From: Anaerolineaceae bacterium
GTDB lineage: Bacteria; Chloroflexota; Anaerolineae; Promineifilales; Promineifilaceae
Assembly (NCBI GenBank): GCA_002699125.1
Contig: PABI01000180.1
Coordinates: forward strand, 1 to 54,888
Direction: 5' to 3'
DNA length: 54,888 nucleotides
Shown in pieces: positions 35,123-43,594 of the stretch (position 1 is the stretch's first letter; each line of letters begins with the position of its first letter). A model generated the notes under the pieces. That model saw only the letters and a list, made by a program, of their open reading frames with translations, did not search any database and was not told where the DNA came from. A program made the translations under genes and the position numbers.

Positions 35123-35457
35123 TGAAAACAGATAGTGGTTTGCAATACATTGAAACAGAAGCCGGTACCGGCAAGGCTGCCAAACGTGGCGATCGCGTGG
35201 CAGTACATTACATCGGCCGTTTGGAAAATGGTAAGGAGTTCGATAACTCCGTGAAGCGCGGCCAGCCAATTGAATTTGCGCTGGGCACGGGACAGGTGAT
35301 TCCTGGCTGGGATGAAGGCATTGGCCTGATGAAGGTTGGCGGTAAAGCAACCCTCATCATTCCGCCGGACCTGGGCTATGGTGCCAGAGGAGCGGGCGGC
35401 GTGATTCCGCCCAATGCCACCCTCATCTTTGATGTTGAGCTGGTGGATGTAAAATAA
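35122..35457 (+). CDS. Single-domain FKBP-type peptidyl-prolyl isomerase
   Basis: Minimal FKBP of 111 residues without a signal peptide, so probably cytoplasmic. The catalytic pocket is complete: VAVHYIG, KEFDNS, VIPGWDEGIGLM, DLGYGARGAGGVIPPNATLIFDVEL. It speeds cis-trans isomerisation at proline. Its ATG shares one base with the TAA of the lipoprotein gene, so translation is probably coupled. Its sequence is closest to domain 1 of that lipoprotein, suggesting common origin. Confidence 0.92.
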   Translation: MKTDSGLQYIETEAGTGKAAKRGDRVAVHYIGRLENGKEFDNSVKRGQPIEFALGTGQVIPGWDEGIGLMKVGGKATLIIPPDLGYGARGAGGVIPPNATLIFDVELVDVK

Positions 35458-35460
35458 GTC

Positions 35461-35504
35461 CAACAAAAGTGGCAGGGCCTCAGGGCTTTGCCACTTTTTT
35501 GTTG
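35461..35504 (+). terminator. Intrinsic terminator of the FKBP operon
   Basis: Stem AACAAAAGTGGCA and TGCCACTTTTTTGTT with a GC-rich inner loop, giving a run of six T. Confidence 0.8.
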
Positions 35505-35518
35505 TCTGTTTACTTTAT

Positions 35519-35583
35519 GTGTCACTCCCGCGAAGGTGGGAGTCCAGGTGTGAGGATGGATTCCGCCTTCGTGGGAATGACAG
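35519..35583. repeat. Dispersed repeat C, copy 3
   Basis: GTCACTCCCGCGAAGGTGGG at the left pairs with TTCCGCCTTCGTGGGAATGA at the right. The longest frame of the chromate transporter begins inside it. Confidence 0.7.
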
Positions 35584-35629
35584 TTTCGGTCCGATTGTTT
35601 TCTTACATCAGCAAAAGGTTCTGGCAAAG

Positions 35630-36766
35630 ATGAAGGAACGTTTGCGTGAATTGGCGGCTTTGTTTTTTCGGCTGGGGGTGACCGCGTTTGGTGGTCCGGC
35701 TGCCCACATCGGCATGATGGAGGATGAGGTGGTGACGCGGCGCGGCTGGCTGGGCCGCCAGCACTTTCTGGATTTGGTGGGTGCCACCAGCCTGATTCCG
35801 GGGCCAAACTCCACAGAAATGACGATGCACATTGGTTATGAGCGGGCGGGTTGGCGCGGCCTGGCGGTGGCCGGATCGCTGTTTATTTTGCCGGCGGCCT
35901 TTTTAACCGGAATTTTGGCCTGGCTGTACGTGCAGTACGGTTCGCTGCCGACGGTGGAACCTTTGCTGGTGGGCATCAAGCCGGCGGTGATTGCCATCAT
36001 TGTGACGGCCGTTTATCGTCTTGGCCTTAAAGCGGTGAAAAATTGGCAAACGGCCATTGTTGGCCTGGGCGTGCTGATAGCGGCTCTTTTTGGCGTCGAT
36101 GAGGTGATTGCCCTGCTGGTAGGTGGCGTGCTGGGGGCATTGCTCCTCAGAGCGATTGCCGGCTCGGCGGCGCTGCTGCTGCTGCCGCTGCTGCCCGGCA
36201 ATGGTGGGCGTTTTTTGATGCAGATTGAGGGGGAAACGGCCGTTTCCCTCTGGAGTCTTGGTGCTTTTTTCCTGAAAATCGGGGCTATTTTGTACGGCAG
36301 CGGTTACGTGCTGGTGGCTTATCTGGAGGGTGGCCTGGTAGATCAGCTTGGCTGGCTGACGCAGGCGCAGCTCCTGGACGCTATTGCCATCGGCCAGTTT
36401 ACGCCGGGGCCGGTGCTGACGACCGCCACGTTTGTAGGGTTCATCATCGCCGGGGTGCCAGGGGCAATTGTGGCCACGGTGGGTATCTTTTTGCCCTCGT
36501 TTCTGTTCGTGCTGGTGCTCAATCCGCTTATTCCCAAAATGCGGCAGTCAGTGTGGCTGTCGGCCTTTTTGGATGCGGTGAACGTGGCGGCGGTGGGATT
36601 GATGGTGGCCGTGCTGATCAACCTGGGGCGGCAGACCTTTACCAACTGGCAGGGGGTGATGATTGCCCTGCTGGCATTGGCGGCCTCGGCGCGGTTTAAG
36701 GTGAACTCTGCCTGGATTGTGCTGGGTGGGGCGGTGTTGGGATATTTGTTGTCGTTGATCGGATGA
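35630..36766 (+). CDS. chrA: Chromate transporter, two-domain ChrA type
   Basis: Membrane transporter of 378 residues in the long, two-domain CHR family. The first half carries FGGPAAHIGMMEDE and LVGATSLIPGPNSTE, and the second half the related FLKIGAILYGSGYVLV and AIAIGQFTPGPVLTTATF, reflecting the internal duplication of the family. Members export chromate, and possibly other oxyanions such as sulfate, from the cytoplasm. I start at 35630 (MKERLRELA); the longer frame runs through repeat C. A perfect palindrome follows the stop at once. No chrB regulator is adjacent. Confidence 0.88.
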   Translation: MKERLRELAALFFRLGVTAFGGPAAHIGMMEDEVVTRRGWLGRQHFLDLVGATSLIPGPNSTEMTMHIGYERAGWRGLAVAGSLFILPAAFLTGILAWLYVQYGSLPTVEPLLVGIKPAVIAIIVTAVYRLGLKAVKNWQTAIVGLGVLIAALFGVDEVIALLVGGVLGALLLRAIAGSAALLLLPLLPGNGGRFLMQIEGETAVSLWSLGAFFLKIGAILYGSGYVLVAYLEGGLVDQLGWLTQAQLLDAIAIGQFTPGPVLTTATFVGFIIAGVPGAIVATVGIFLPSFLFVLVLNPLIPKMRQSVWLSAFLDAVNVAAVGLMVAVLINLGRQTFTNWQGVMIALLALAASARFKVNSAWIVLGGAVLGYLLSLIG

Positions 36767-36767
36767 T

Positions 36768-36795
36768 GTAGGGAAATAGCGCGCTATTTCCCTAC
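36768..36795. repeat. Perfect palindrome E1 after chrA
   Basis: A 28-bp perfect palindrome whose left arm is GTAGGGAAATAGCG. It starts 2 bp after the chrA stop. It shares the GTAGGG...CCCTAC ends with two palindromes at 52.96-53.03 kb. Confidence 0.7.
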
Positions 36796-36812
36796 AATGA
36801 CGAAAATCTCGA

Positions 36813-37367
36813 TCAGTGAGTAAAAATTTCTAGGGTGGGGAAGGTGTAAACGGCCGTTTCCCCAAAGTTCTCGCTAAAAAGCCCCAAATTTCGTGTAGGC
36901 AACGAGTGGTTACCCTGCCACAAGAGCTCGCGATTGATCCGTACCGTAATTTTTTCTCCTTGAACATCGATCCAGATTTCGTTGGGATTGTCTTCCAGTT
37001 GGACATGGGGCCAGGGCTGCCAGGGGAGAACGGCCGTATCATCTTGCTGCACCAGCACGTAGCCCAGCGGTGAAACGGCCACAATGAGCTGACTGTTCTC
37101 ATCACCCAACGCTAGGCCTACACCGCTGTCTAAACTACCGGATTGGTAAACGGCCGTGCCCCGCACCGAAAAATCGCCTATGGGGAGCCTCTCATCCAAC
37201 CAAGTAATTGTTTGCCCGGGATGGTCTACGGTCAGACTGGTTGCTGGCAGGGCGGTTTGTCGTTCTCCAATCGGCTTTGGATCAAACACGCCGGATAAGA
37301 TGAGGATGATGAGGAAAACGGCCGTTGCCAGCAAATAAGCCAGCACGCTGCGCAGCGGTGGTTTCAT
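36813..37367 (-). CDS. Hypothetical anchored beta-sandwich protein, last gene of the arabinose operon
   Basis: A 184-residue protein with one N-terminal transmembrane helix (about 7-26) and a beta-rich extracytoplasmic domain that alternates hydrophobic strands (GVGLALGDENSQLIVAVS, EIWIDVQGEKITVRINREL, NLGLFSENFGETAVYTF). The pattern recalls LamG or DUF1080-like carbohydrate-binding sandwiches, but no family is certain. Its ATG overlaps the GH127 stop by 4 bp, so it belongs to the sugar operon and may bind or sense a glycan at the cell surface. Confidence 0.6.
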   Translation of the reverse strand: MKPPLRSVLAYLLATAVFLIILILSGVFDPKPIGERQTALPATSLTVDHPGQTITWLDERLPIGDFSVRGTAVYQSGSLDSGVGLALGDENSQLIVAVSPLGYVLVQQDDTAVLPWQPWPHVQLEDNPNEIWIDVQGEKITVRINRELLWQGNHSLPTRNLGLFSENFGETAVYTFPTLEIFTH

Positions 37368-39286
37368 GCCTGTGGCAGCCAGACGCGCATGCTGTGCATT
37401 CCCCGGTTGCCCCAGGCAAAGTAGGGAATCGCCGTGAGCTGTACAGGCGTGATTTCGCTTTGGGGCAGCTCGGCCAGCGGTTTGTACAAAGAATCTGACC
37501 AGGACGGGGTTGACATCTGTCCCGGCACTTTGATGGAGCGGATGCCGTTGAGATGGGGAACGGCCGTAACCGTCAAACTTTCACTGGTCATTACCTGCAC
37601 ATCTTGCAAATCAACATCGTCAGGCTGGTCGTGCGATTCAAAGCAGTAGATGAGCGGTCCACGTTGCAAAGCCACGCAGCCGCGCAAGACATCAATCCGT
37701 GGGTGAGGGGCCAGGAAAACGGGTTCCAGGTGGAGATCCAGTTGCAGTTCATCACCCGGCTGCCAGGCGCGTACGGCCGTCAGGTACCCATTTTTTGTGA
37801 CCGCCATGGCCACTTCAGCCCCATTGAGCGTGACGCCATACACCCGACACCATTCGGGCAGGCGCAAAGACAGGCGCCACGGTTCGGCCGGACTCTCTTT
37901 AAATCTTAGCTTAATCTTCCCGTCCCACGGGTAATCTGTTTCGATTTCAAGTTTTGCGGATTTGTTGTGGAGCGTCACGTCCAGGTTGGCTGTGGCAAAC
38001 TGGTGAATTTGAATGCCTTCCTCATTGGCCGTGGCCAGATAATGGCTCAGGCTGGATAAAAGACGCATGACGTTGGGTGGGCAGCAGGCGCAATTATGCC
38101 AGGCGGGACGCAGCCTGGCTTCGCCGGTTCCGGTATCGGCTGAGGCACGCACGTAACGGCCGTTTCTAACTTGCAGCGGATTCACATACAAGTAACTGGC
38201 CCCCTCCAGCCCCGGGCTGCCCAACACGCCATTGTACAGCGTGCGCTCAAACAAATCGGCATACTGCCGCTGCCCGGTGATGAGCAGCAATCGCCAGTTC
38301 CACATCAGGCTGGCAATGGCGGCACACGTTTCGCAGTAGCCGGTGTCGGAAGGCAGTTCGTACGGCCCGCCAAACGCCTCGCCGTCGAAGCGGGAGCCAA
38401 CGCCACCCGTCACGTACAGCTTGTGCTGGACCATGTCTTCCCACAGCGTGTCCATTGCCTGGCGCAGGGCCTCTTCGCCGCTTTCCATGTACAAATCGGT
38501 GACGCCCGTTGTCAGATAAAGCTGGCGCACGGCGTGCCCGGCCACTTCTTTTGCTTCCCGCACCGGCACGTGGTCCTGTTGGTAAACTGCACCGTACCCG
38601 GCATGGACGCGCATTTTGTTATGCCCACGTCGATCAATAAAAAGCTGGGCCAGTTCCAGGTGTTTTTCATCGTTGGTGAGACGATACAGCTCCACCAGCG
38701 CCATTTCGATTTCAGAATGGCCGCACGTTTCTTCGCGTTGAGCGGGGCCAAACAGCTTGTAAATGTGATCGACAAAACGCAGGGCTACCGCCAAAAGCCG
38801 ACTATCGTCCGCCGCCCGCTGCAAAGCAATTGCCGCCTGGATGAGATGCCCGGCGCAGTACAGTTCGTGCCCGTGGTCCAGATCGGTCCAGCGCTCGCCC
38901 GGTTTGGCAAACTGGTAGTAACTGTTCAGATAGCCGTCTGGCTGCTGCGCCTGTTCCACCAGGGCGATGGCTTGATCGGCCATTTCTTGCAGTTCGCCAT
39001 CGGCGGCACGGCCCAGTTCCCAGCCAGCTGCCTCCAGCCATTTGTACACGTCCGAGTCAGCAAACCAGTAGCCAGAGAATTCACCTTTGGCCTGGTCAGC
39101 AGCGAGGCGCAGGTTGGCGAAGTTGCCTGCCTTTTCCAGCATCTCAAAGCCATGTGCCAGGCTGATGGTGCGATTGGTGTGCTGGTAGCTGGCCCAGAAA
39201 CCATTTGTGATTTGTACGGCCGTAAAAGGCAGCGTGTAAATTGCCGATTTTTGTGAATGCCGATTGTCAACCGGACCAACAAACAT
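37364..39286 (-). CDS. Beta-L-arabinofuranosidase, GH127
   Basis: Glycoside hydrolase family 127 enzyme of 640 residues, no signal peptide. The zinc and catalytic residues known from Bifidobacterium HypBA1 have clear equivalents: acid/base E303 (DGEAFGG), E319 and C321 (CETCAA), and C401-C402 in NCACCPPNV, where the second Cys pair contains the nucleophile. These enzymes release L-arabinose from beta-linked arabinofuranosides such as those of plant hydroxyproline-rich glycoproteins. I start at 39286 after AGGAGTG; the frame runs 40 residues further without domain features. Lies downstream of GH51 in the arabinose operon. Confidence 0.9.
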   Translation of the reverse strand: MFVGPVDNRHSQKSAIYTLPFTAVQITNGFWASYQHTNRTISLAHGFEMLEKAGNFANLRLAADQAKGEFSGYWFADSDVYKWLEAAGWELGRAADGELQEMADQAIALVEQAQQPDGYLNSYYQFAKPGERWTDLDHGHELYCAGHLIQAAIALQRAADDSRLLAVALRFVDHIYKLFGPAQREETCGHSEIEMALVELYRLTNDEKHLELAQLFIDRRGHNKMRVHAGYGAVYQQDHVPVREAKEVAGHAVRQLYLTTGVTDLYMESGEEALRQAMDTLWEDMVQHKLYVTGGVGSRFDGEAFGGPYELPSDTGYCETCAAIASLMWNWRLLLITGQRQYADLFERTLYNGVLGSPGLEGASYLYVNPLQVRNGRYVRASADTGTGEARLRPAWHNCACCPPNVMRLLSSLSHYLATANEEGIQIHQFATANLDVTLHNKSAKLEIETDYPWDGKIKLRFKESPAEPWRLSLRLPEWCRVYGVTLNGAEVAMAVTKNGYLTAVRAWQPGDELQLDLHLEPVFLAPHPRIDVLRGCVALQRGPLIYCFESHDQPDDVDLQDVQVMTSESLTVTAVPHLNGIRSIKVPGQMSTPSWSDSLYKPLAELPQSEITPVQLTAIPYFAWGNRGMHSMRVWLPQA

Positions 39287-39305
39287 GATGATCACTCCTG
39301 AGTCT

Positions 39306-39327
39306 GGCTGGCTAAAACCGGCCAGCC
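39306..39327 (-). promoter_or_regulatory. Stem-loop just before the GH127 ribosome site
   Basis: Perfect 7-bp arms GGCTGGC and GCCAGCC with an 8-nt loop, ending about 8 nt before the AGGAG of GH127. It could protect the downstream mRNA or modulate translation; this is inferred. Confidence 0.35.
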
Positions 39328-39568
39328 TGCGGCCTACCCGCACATTATAAGTGCTGCTGACGCCCTGGCAACATTGATCAAAAGAGGCGAACAAATACCA
39401 GACCATGCCGCTGCTGTGCCGTAAATCATCAAACTGGGTTTGTTAAGTCAGGGGCACAACGGCCGTGCGCCACTCATCACTGGCAGGCGCATCCGTCACC
39501 TGAACACTGAGCTGGAATTCCCACACGCCGTCCAGGATGATGCGCTGGTTGTTTATCAGTTATTGCCT

Positions 39569-41062
39569 CTACGGAGTGCGAGTGGTGAGCACTGTAAAGG
39601 AAAGGGGTGGTAGGCTGATGGTGGAACGGCCGTTAACCACCTCTGGCACTGGAATCGCATTGGCCACCAACCGATTAGGTTCCTCCCAACTATTGCACTC
39701 TTTGGGATCGGTGCCTGCCAGCTGCCAGGCCTGCTCCAGCTTAACCTCCTTGCCATCCTGCCAGATGACCTCTGTCGTGACCACGTCCGTCAGCCCGCGA
39801 TTCACCAGGAAAATCGCGCCTTGCTGCGTCTGGGCGTCATAGCTGGCCGAAACGTCTAGCGCAGGTACATCGCCATATTCCTTGGTTTCCACCGCGGGCG
39901 CTTTTACCAGTACATCCAGTGCTTCTCCCCTGGCCAGATTGCTCACCAGCTTGAAGGCGTAATACGAAGGCTGCTTCAGCAAGCCATCCTGGCGCGTATG
40001 CAGCCAGGAAATCACGTTGACGATTTGGGCCACGCAAGCAATTTTTAACACGTGGCTTTTACGCAAAAAGACGTTGAGCCATTGGGCGACGACCAGGGCA
40101 TCTTCCAAATTGTAAATTTCTTCTGCCAGATGGGGCGCTTCGGTCCAGTTGCCCTGTAGCGGATCGCCCTTGTACCATACCTGCCACTCGTCCCAGGAGA
40201 GATAGACATCATGCTGGCTGCGGCGTTTTGCTTTGACGTAACGCAGCGTGCCTTCCAGCACATCCACGTACTGCTCAAAGGCCACGGCGCTGGCCAGGTA
40301 ACTGGCGGTGTCGTTCTCACGGTTGCCTGCGTAATAATGCATTGAGTGATAATCCATATGCTCCCAGGCAATTTCCAGCGCGATCCGGTCCCAATCGGGG
40401 TAGGTGACCATACTGTTGCTGGAAGAACCGCATAAGATAGTTTGGATGGTTGGATCCTGCCACTTCATCATTTTGGCCGCTTCCAGCGCTTTTTTGCCGT
40501 AGGCTTCGGCGTCCAGGTGCCCGATTTGCCAGGGGCCGTCCATCTCGTTGCCCACACACCAGTAGCGCACGTTGTGCGGCTGGCGGTAGCCATGCTGGGC
40601 GCGCAGGTCAGACCAATAGGTGCCGGATTCGACGTTGCAATACTCCACCAGATCCGAGGCAGATTGAATAGTGCCGGTGCCCATGTTGACGCCCAGCATG
40701 GGCGCGGCGTCGATAGCGGTACAGAAATCTACAAATTCATTGGTACCGAACTGGTTTGTTTCGATGGATTGCCAGGCGAGTTCGCGGCGAGACGGCCGTT
40801 TCTCTTTTGGCCCCACACCATCCAACCAGTTGTACCCGCTTAAAAAATTCCCCCCCGGATAGCGCATCACCGTGTAAGCCTGCTCACGCAGTGCTTCTAG
40901 CACATCGGTACGCAAACCATTCTCATCGGCCAAAGGCGACGCTGGATCGTATATTCCCTCGTAGACGCAGCGTCCCATGTGCTCTATAAAGCCACCAAAC
41001 AGCAGCGGCGAGATGGGCGCTGTGGTGCGATTCCTATCTAAAAATATTTGTGCCGTTGCCAT
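39569..41062 (-). CDS. Alpha-L-arabinofuranosidase, GH51
   Basis: Retaining glycoside hydrolase family 51 enzyme of 497 residues. The acid/base is E173 in WCVGNEMDGPW and the nucleophile E292 in LSWDEWQVWY; RYPGGNFLSGYNW near 67 is another family mark. It cuts terminal alpha-L-arabinofuranosyl links of arabinan, arabinoxylan and their oligosaccharides. No signal peptide, so it acts on imported oligosaccharides, as is usual for GH51. AAGGAGG lies 12 nt before the ATG at 41062. Follows araA in the operon after a hairpin-bearing gap. Confidence 0.93.
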   Translation of the reverse strand: MATAQIFLDRNRTTAPISPLLFGGFIEHMGRCVYEGIYDPASPLADENGLRTDVLEALREQAYTVMRYPGGNFLSGYNWLDGVGPKEKRPSRRELAWQSIETNQFGTNEFVDFCTAIDAAPMLGVNMGTGTIQSASDLVEYCNVESGTYWSDLRAQHGYRQPHNVRYWCVGNEMDGPWQIGHLDAEAYGKKALEAAKMMKWQDPTIQTILCGSSSNSMVTYPDWDRIALEIAWEHMDYHSMHYYAGNRENDTASYLASAVAFEQYVDVLEGTLRYVKAKRRSQHDVYLSWDEWQVWYKGDPLQGNWTEAPHLAEEIYNLEDALVVAQWLNVFLRKSHVLKIACVAQIVNVISWLHTRQDGLLKQPSYYAFKLVSNLARGEALDVLVKAPAVETKEYGDVPALDVSASYDAQTQQGAIFLVNRGLTDVVTTEVIWQDGKEVKLEQAWQLAGTDPKECNSWEEPNRLVANAIPVPEVVNGRSTISLPPLSFTVLTTRTP

Positions 41063-41136
41063 TGATATCTAAAGCCTCCTTGCTAAACCGCTGCTTCTCT
41101 TAACCAGAGGAACCGGTTGCCTGACAAAACTTACTT

Positions 41137-41208
41137 AATCACAGAGAGTGCAAAAGACGCAAAGAACAAAATCTTTGCGCGCTTTGCGTCCTTTGCGGTG
41201 AAAAATTA
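41137..41208. repeat. Intergenic hairpin of CGCAAAG/CTTTGCG words
   Basis: AATCACAGAGAGTGCAAAAG and several CGCAAAG words face complementary CTTTGCG words (ATCTTTGCG, CTTTGCGTCCTTTGCGG). Similar in word use to repeats A and B, but not a clear copy. It lies between araA and the GH51 gene and may end or protect the araA mRNA. Confidence 0.5.
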
Positions 41209-41244
41209 AGTCCCTCAATCAGACGGGTGGTTATAGGAACTTCA

Positions 41245-42747
41245 TCAAGCAAATAAATAGGCTGTCTGGTTCCAGTGCAGTTCTTTCTTGAATTGAGGGA
41301 TCGTTGTGCTTTCGTCGATAAGCAGATATTCGATACCGGCCATCTCGGCGAAATCTTCCATGTGTTCGGTTGTGAGGGATAAGCTGAAGCCGGTGTGATG
41401 GGCCCCGCCGGCTAGAATCCAGGCCGCAGCGGCGACCTTGAGGTTTGGTTGGGGAATCCACAAGGCGCGGGCCACTGGCAGCTTGGGCAGTGGCTCATCG
41501 GTCGGCACAACGTCCACGGTGTTGACAATGAGGCGGAAGCGGCTGCCCAGGTCAATGATGGAGGCATTGATGGCTGGTCCGGTTTGCGAATCGAAGACCA
41601 GGCGCACCGGGTCTTCTTTGCCGCCAATGCCCAGCGGATGAATTTCCAGGAAGGGTTTGCCATTGGCAATGCTGGGGCAAATTTCCAGCATGTGGGCTCC
41701 CAGCACCTTGTCGCCGGATGGGCTGAAGTGGTAGGTGTAATCCTCCATGAAGGAGGTGCCGCCTTCTAGCCCGGCGCTCATCACTTTCATGGCACGGAGG
41801 AGTGCGGCCGTTTTCCAATCCCCTTCTGCGCCAAAGCCATAGCCGTCGGCCATCAGCCGCTGGCTGGCAACGCCGGGCAGCTGCTTGAGGCCGTGTAAAT
41901 CTTCAAAGGTGTCGGTGTAGCCTTTGAAACCACCGGCTTCCAAAAAGGCGCGCATCCCCAGCTCGATGCGGGCGGCGTCGCGCAGGGCTTGCCGCTGGCT
42001 GCCGTTGCTTTGCAGGGTAGGGGCCAGGGTGTATTCCTGTTCATAAATGGCGATGAGGTCAGAGACGGCCGTTTCCGACACATCATTCACGTAAGCCACC
42101 AAATCACCCACACCAAACCCGTTTACCGAGTAGCCGAACTGCATCTGGGCCGATACCTTGTTGCCTTCGGTCACGGCCACTTCGCGCATGTTGTCGCCAA
42201 AGCGGACAAACTTGGCCCCCTGGGCATCGTGCCAGGCAGCCGCCGCACGCTGCCATGCATTGAGCCGGGCCAGCACTTCTTCATCCTGCCAATGACCCAC
42301 CACCACTTTGCGGGCCAGCTTCATCCGCGCGCCAATGTAGCCAAATTCCCGCCCGCCGTGGGCGGTCTGGTTCAGGTTCATGAAATCCATGTCGATGGTG
42401 GCCCAGGGGATTGCGGCGTTGAACTGGGTGTGAAGCTGGACAAACGGTTTTTGCAGGGCGCTCAGGCCGGCAATCCACATTTTGGCCGGGGAAAAGGTGT
42501 GCATCCAGCAGATGAGGCCAATGCAGTTGGCGGCAGAATTGGCTTCCTGGCAGACGTTATATACTTCTTCCGGTGTCGTCACAATCGGTTTGAATTCAAT
42601 CTTGACCGGCAGTTTTTGCGAATCGTTGAGGGCCTGGGCGATGGTACGGCCGTTTGCCGCCACTTGCTCCAATGCTTCAGGCCCGTATAAATGCTGGCTG
42701 CCGACGACAAACCATGCTTCCATTGGGGTGAAAATATCTGTATTCAT
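41245..42747 (-). CDS. araA: L-arabinose isomerase
   Basis: Converts L-arabinose to L-ribulose, the first step of the classical pathway, in the cytoplasm with Mn2+. The length of 500 residues matches AraA. Family segments include WFVVGSQHLYGPEAL at the N-terminus, CIGLICWMHTFSPAKMWI, the metal-site region GGTSFMEDYTYHFSP, and VLGAHMLEICPSI; a late GGAHHTGFS stretch supplies the second His ligand area. AAGGATTAGGA precedes the ATG at 42747. Encoded between the epimerase and the GH51 gene. Confidence 0.96.
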   Translation of the reverse strand: MNTDIFTPMEAWFVVGSQHLYGPEALEQVAANGRTIAQALNDSQKLPVKIEFKPIVTTPEEVYNVCQEANSAANCIGLICWMHTFSPAKMWIAGLSALQKPFVQLHTQFNAAIPWATIDMDFMNLNQTAHGGREFGYIGARMKLARKVVVGHWQDEEVLARLNAWQRAAAAWHDAQGAKFVRFGDNMREVAVTEGNKVSAQMQFGYSVNGFGVGDLVAYVNDVSETAVSDLIAIYEQEYTLAPTLQSNGSQRQALRDAARIELGMRAFLEAGGFKGYTDTFEDLHGLKQLPGVASQRLMADGYGFGAEGDWKTAALLRAMKVMSAGLEGGTSFMEDYTYHFSPSGDKVLGAHMLEICPSIANGKPFLEIHPLGIGGKEDPVRLVFDSQTGPAINASIIDLGSRFRLIVNTVDVVPTDEPLPKLPVARALWIPQPNLKVAAAAWILAGGAHHTGFSLSLTTEHMEDFAEMAGIEYLLIDESTTIPQFKKELHWNQTAYLFA

Positions 42748-42777
42748 TTCCTAATCCTTTAATTGTGAGTCTTTTGG

Positions 42778-42832
42778 TTTGCGAGTGGCGAGTTGGCGTG
42801 TACCGAAACTCGCAAACTCGCTACTCGCCACG
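42778..42832. repeat. Iterated-word hairpin between araD and araA
   Basis: Words GCGAGTGGCGAGT face complementary ACTCGCAAACTCGCTACTCG in an imperfect inverted repeat. It lies inside the operon between the araD stop and the araA start, and could stabilise or attenuate the mRNA at that point. Confidence 0.5.
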
Positions 42833-42834
42833 TC

Positions 42835-43497
42835 TTATTGCCCGTACACGTTTTGATACCGGTCGTACAGCTTATCAATATCGCCGGGCGCAATCGTGAG
42901 CGGGTCGCCCATCAACAGTGAGGCCCAGGCAATGGCGGCGTTGTCTTCGGTCATGACGGCCGCTTTCACCGCTTTCTCCACGGTGGGACCAACCGTAAAC
43001 ACCCCATGACTTTGCAGCAGGCAGGCGGGACTGCGGCTGCCTTGCAGCGTTTCTACCACTACCTGGCCAATCTCCTGGCCGCCAATCAGGGCAAAGCCAC
43101 CGCAGGGGATGTCGCCGCCAAATTCATCGCCCATGGCGGTGGTGATGCAGGGAATGGAACGGCCGTGTGTGGCAAAGGCCGTAGCGTAGCGGGAATGCGT
43201 ATGGACGATGCCATTAACCTGGGGCATCTCTCGGTAAATGTAACAGTGGGAGGCTGTGTCTGAAGAGGCTTTGTAATCTCCTTCCACAATGGCTCCGTTC
43301 ATATCGACCACCACCATATTTTCCGGGGTCAGATCAGGGAATTTAATGCCGCTGGGTTTAATGACTACCAGATTCGTTTCCGGATCGCGGGCGCTTACAT
43401 TGCCACTGGTCCAGGCAACCAGATTGTTGTTGGGTAGTTCCGTGTGCAGTTCACACACCATCTGGCGTAGTTGTTCTAACATTTTCGTTTTCCTCAC
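42835..43497 (-). CDS. araD: L-ribulose-5-phosphate 4-epimerase
   Basis: Class II aldolase-fold epimerase of 220 residues that turns L-ribulose 5-phosphate into D-xylulose 5-phosphate, the last step into the pentose phosphate pathway. Zinc ligands are visible as GIVHTHSRYATAFA (two His) and LLQSHGVFTVG (third His). The phosphate and substrate region reads WTSGNVSARDP, and IKPSGIKFPDL is also typical. GAGG lies 7 nt before the ATG at 43497. It sits next to the kinase and isomerase genes, as expected. Confidence 0.93.
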   Translation of the reverse strand: MRKTKMLEQLRQMVCELHTELPNNNLVAWTSGNVSARDPETNLVVIKPSGIKFPDLTPENMVVVDMNGAIVEGDYKASSDTASHCYIYREMPQVNGIVHTHSRYATAFATHGRSIPCITTAMGDEFGGDIPCGGFALIGGQEIGQVVVETLQGSRSPACLLQSHGVFTVGPTVEKAVKAAVMTEDNAAIAWASLLMGDPLTIAPGDIDKLYDRYQNVYGQ

Positions 43498-43594
43498 TTA
43501 CCTTCTACTGACCTGAATCAAACTTTCTAAACAATTATCCTGTGTATAGCAAGCGGTACTTGTTTAGAACAATACTTTTGGGTCAGTAAATCGG

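Noticed and set aside
35519..35629. Extended N-terminus of the chromate transporter
   Set aside because: It is encoded by dispersed repeat C; the family N-terminus aligns with the ATG at 35630.
38171..39256. A 361-residue open frame opposite the GH127 gene
   Set aside because: The GH127 frame has a full set of family motifs and the opposite frame shows no domain or ribosome site; it is a GC-driven shadow.
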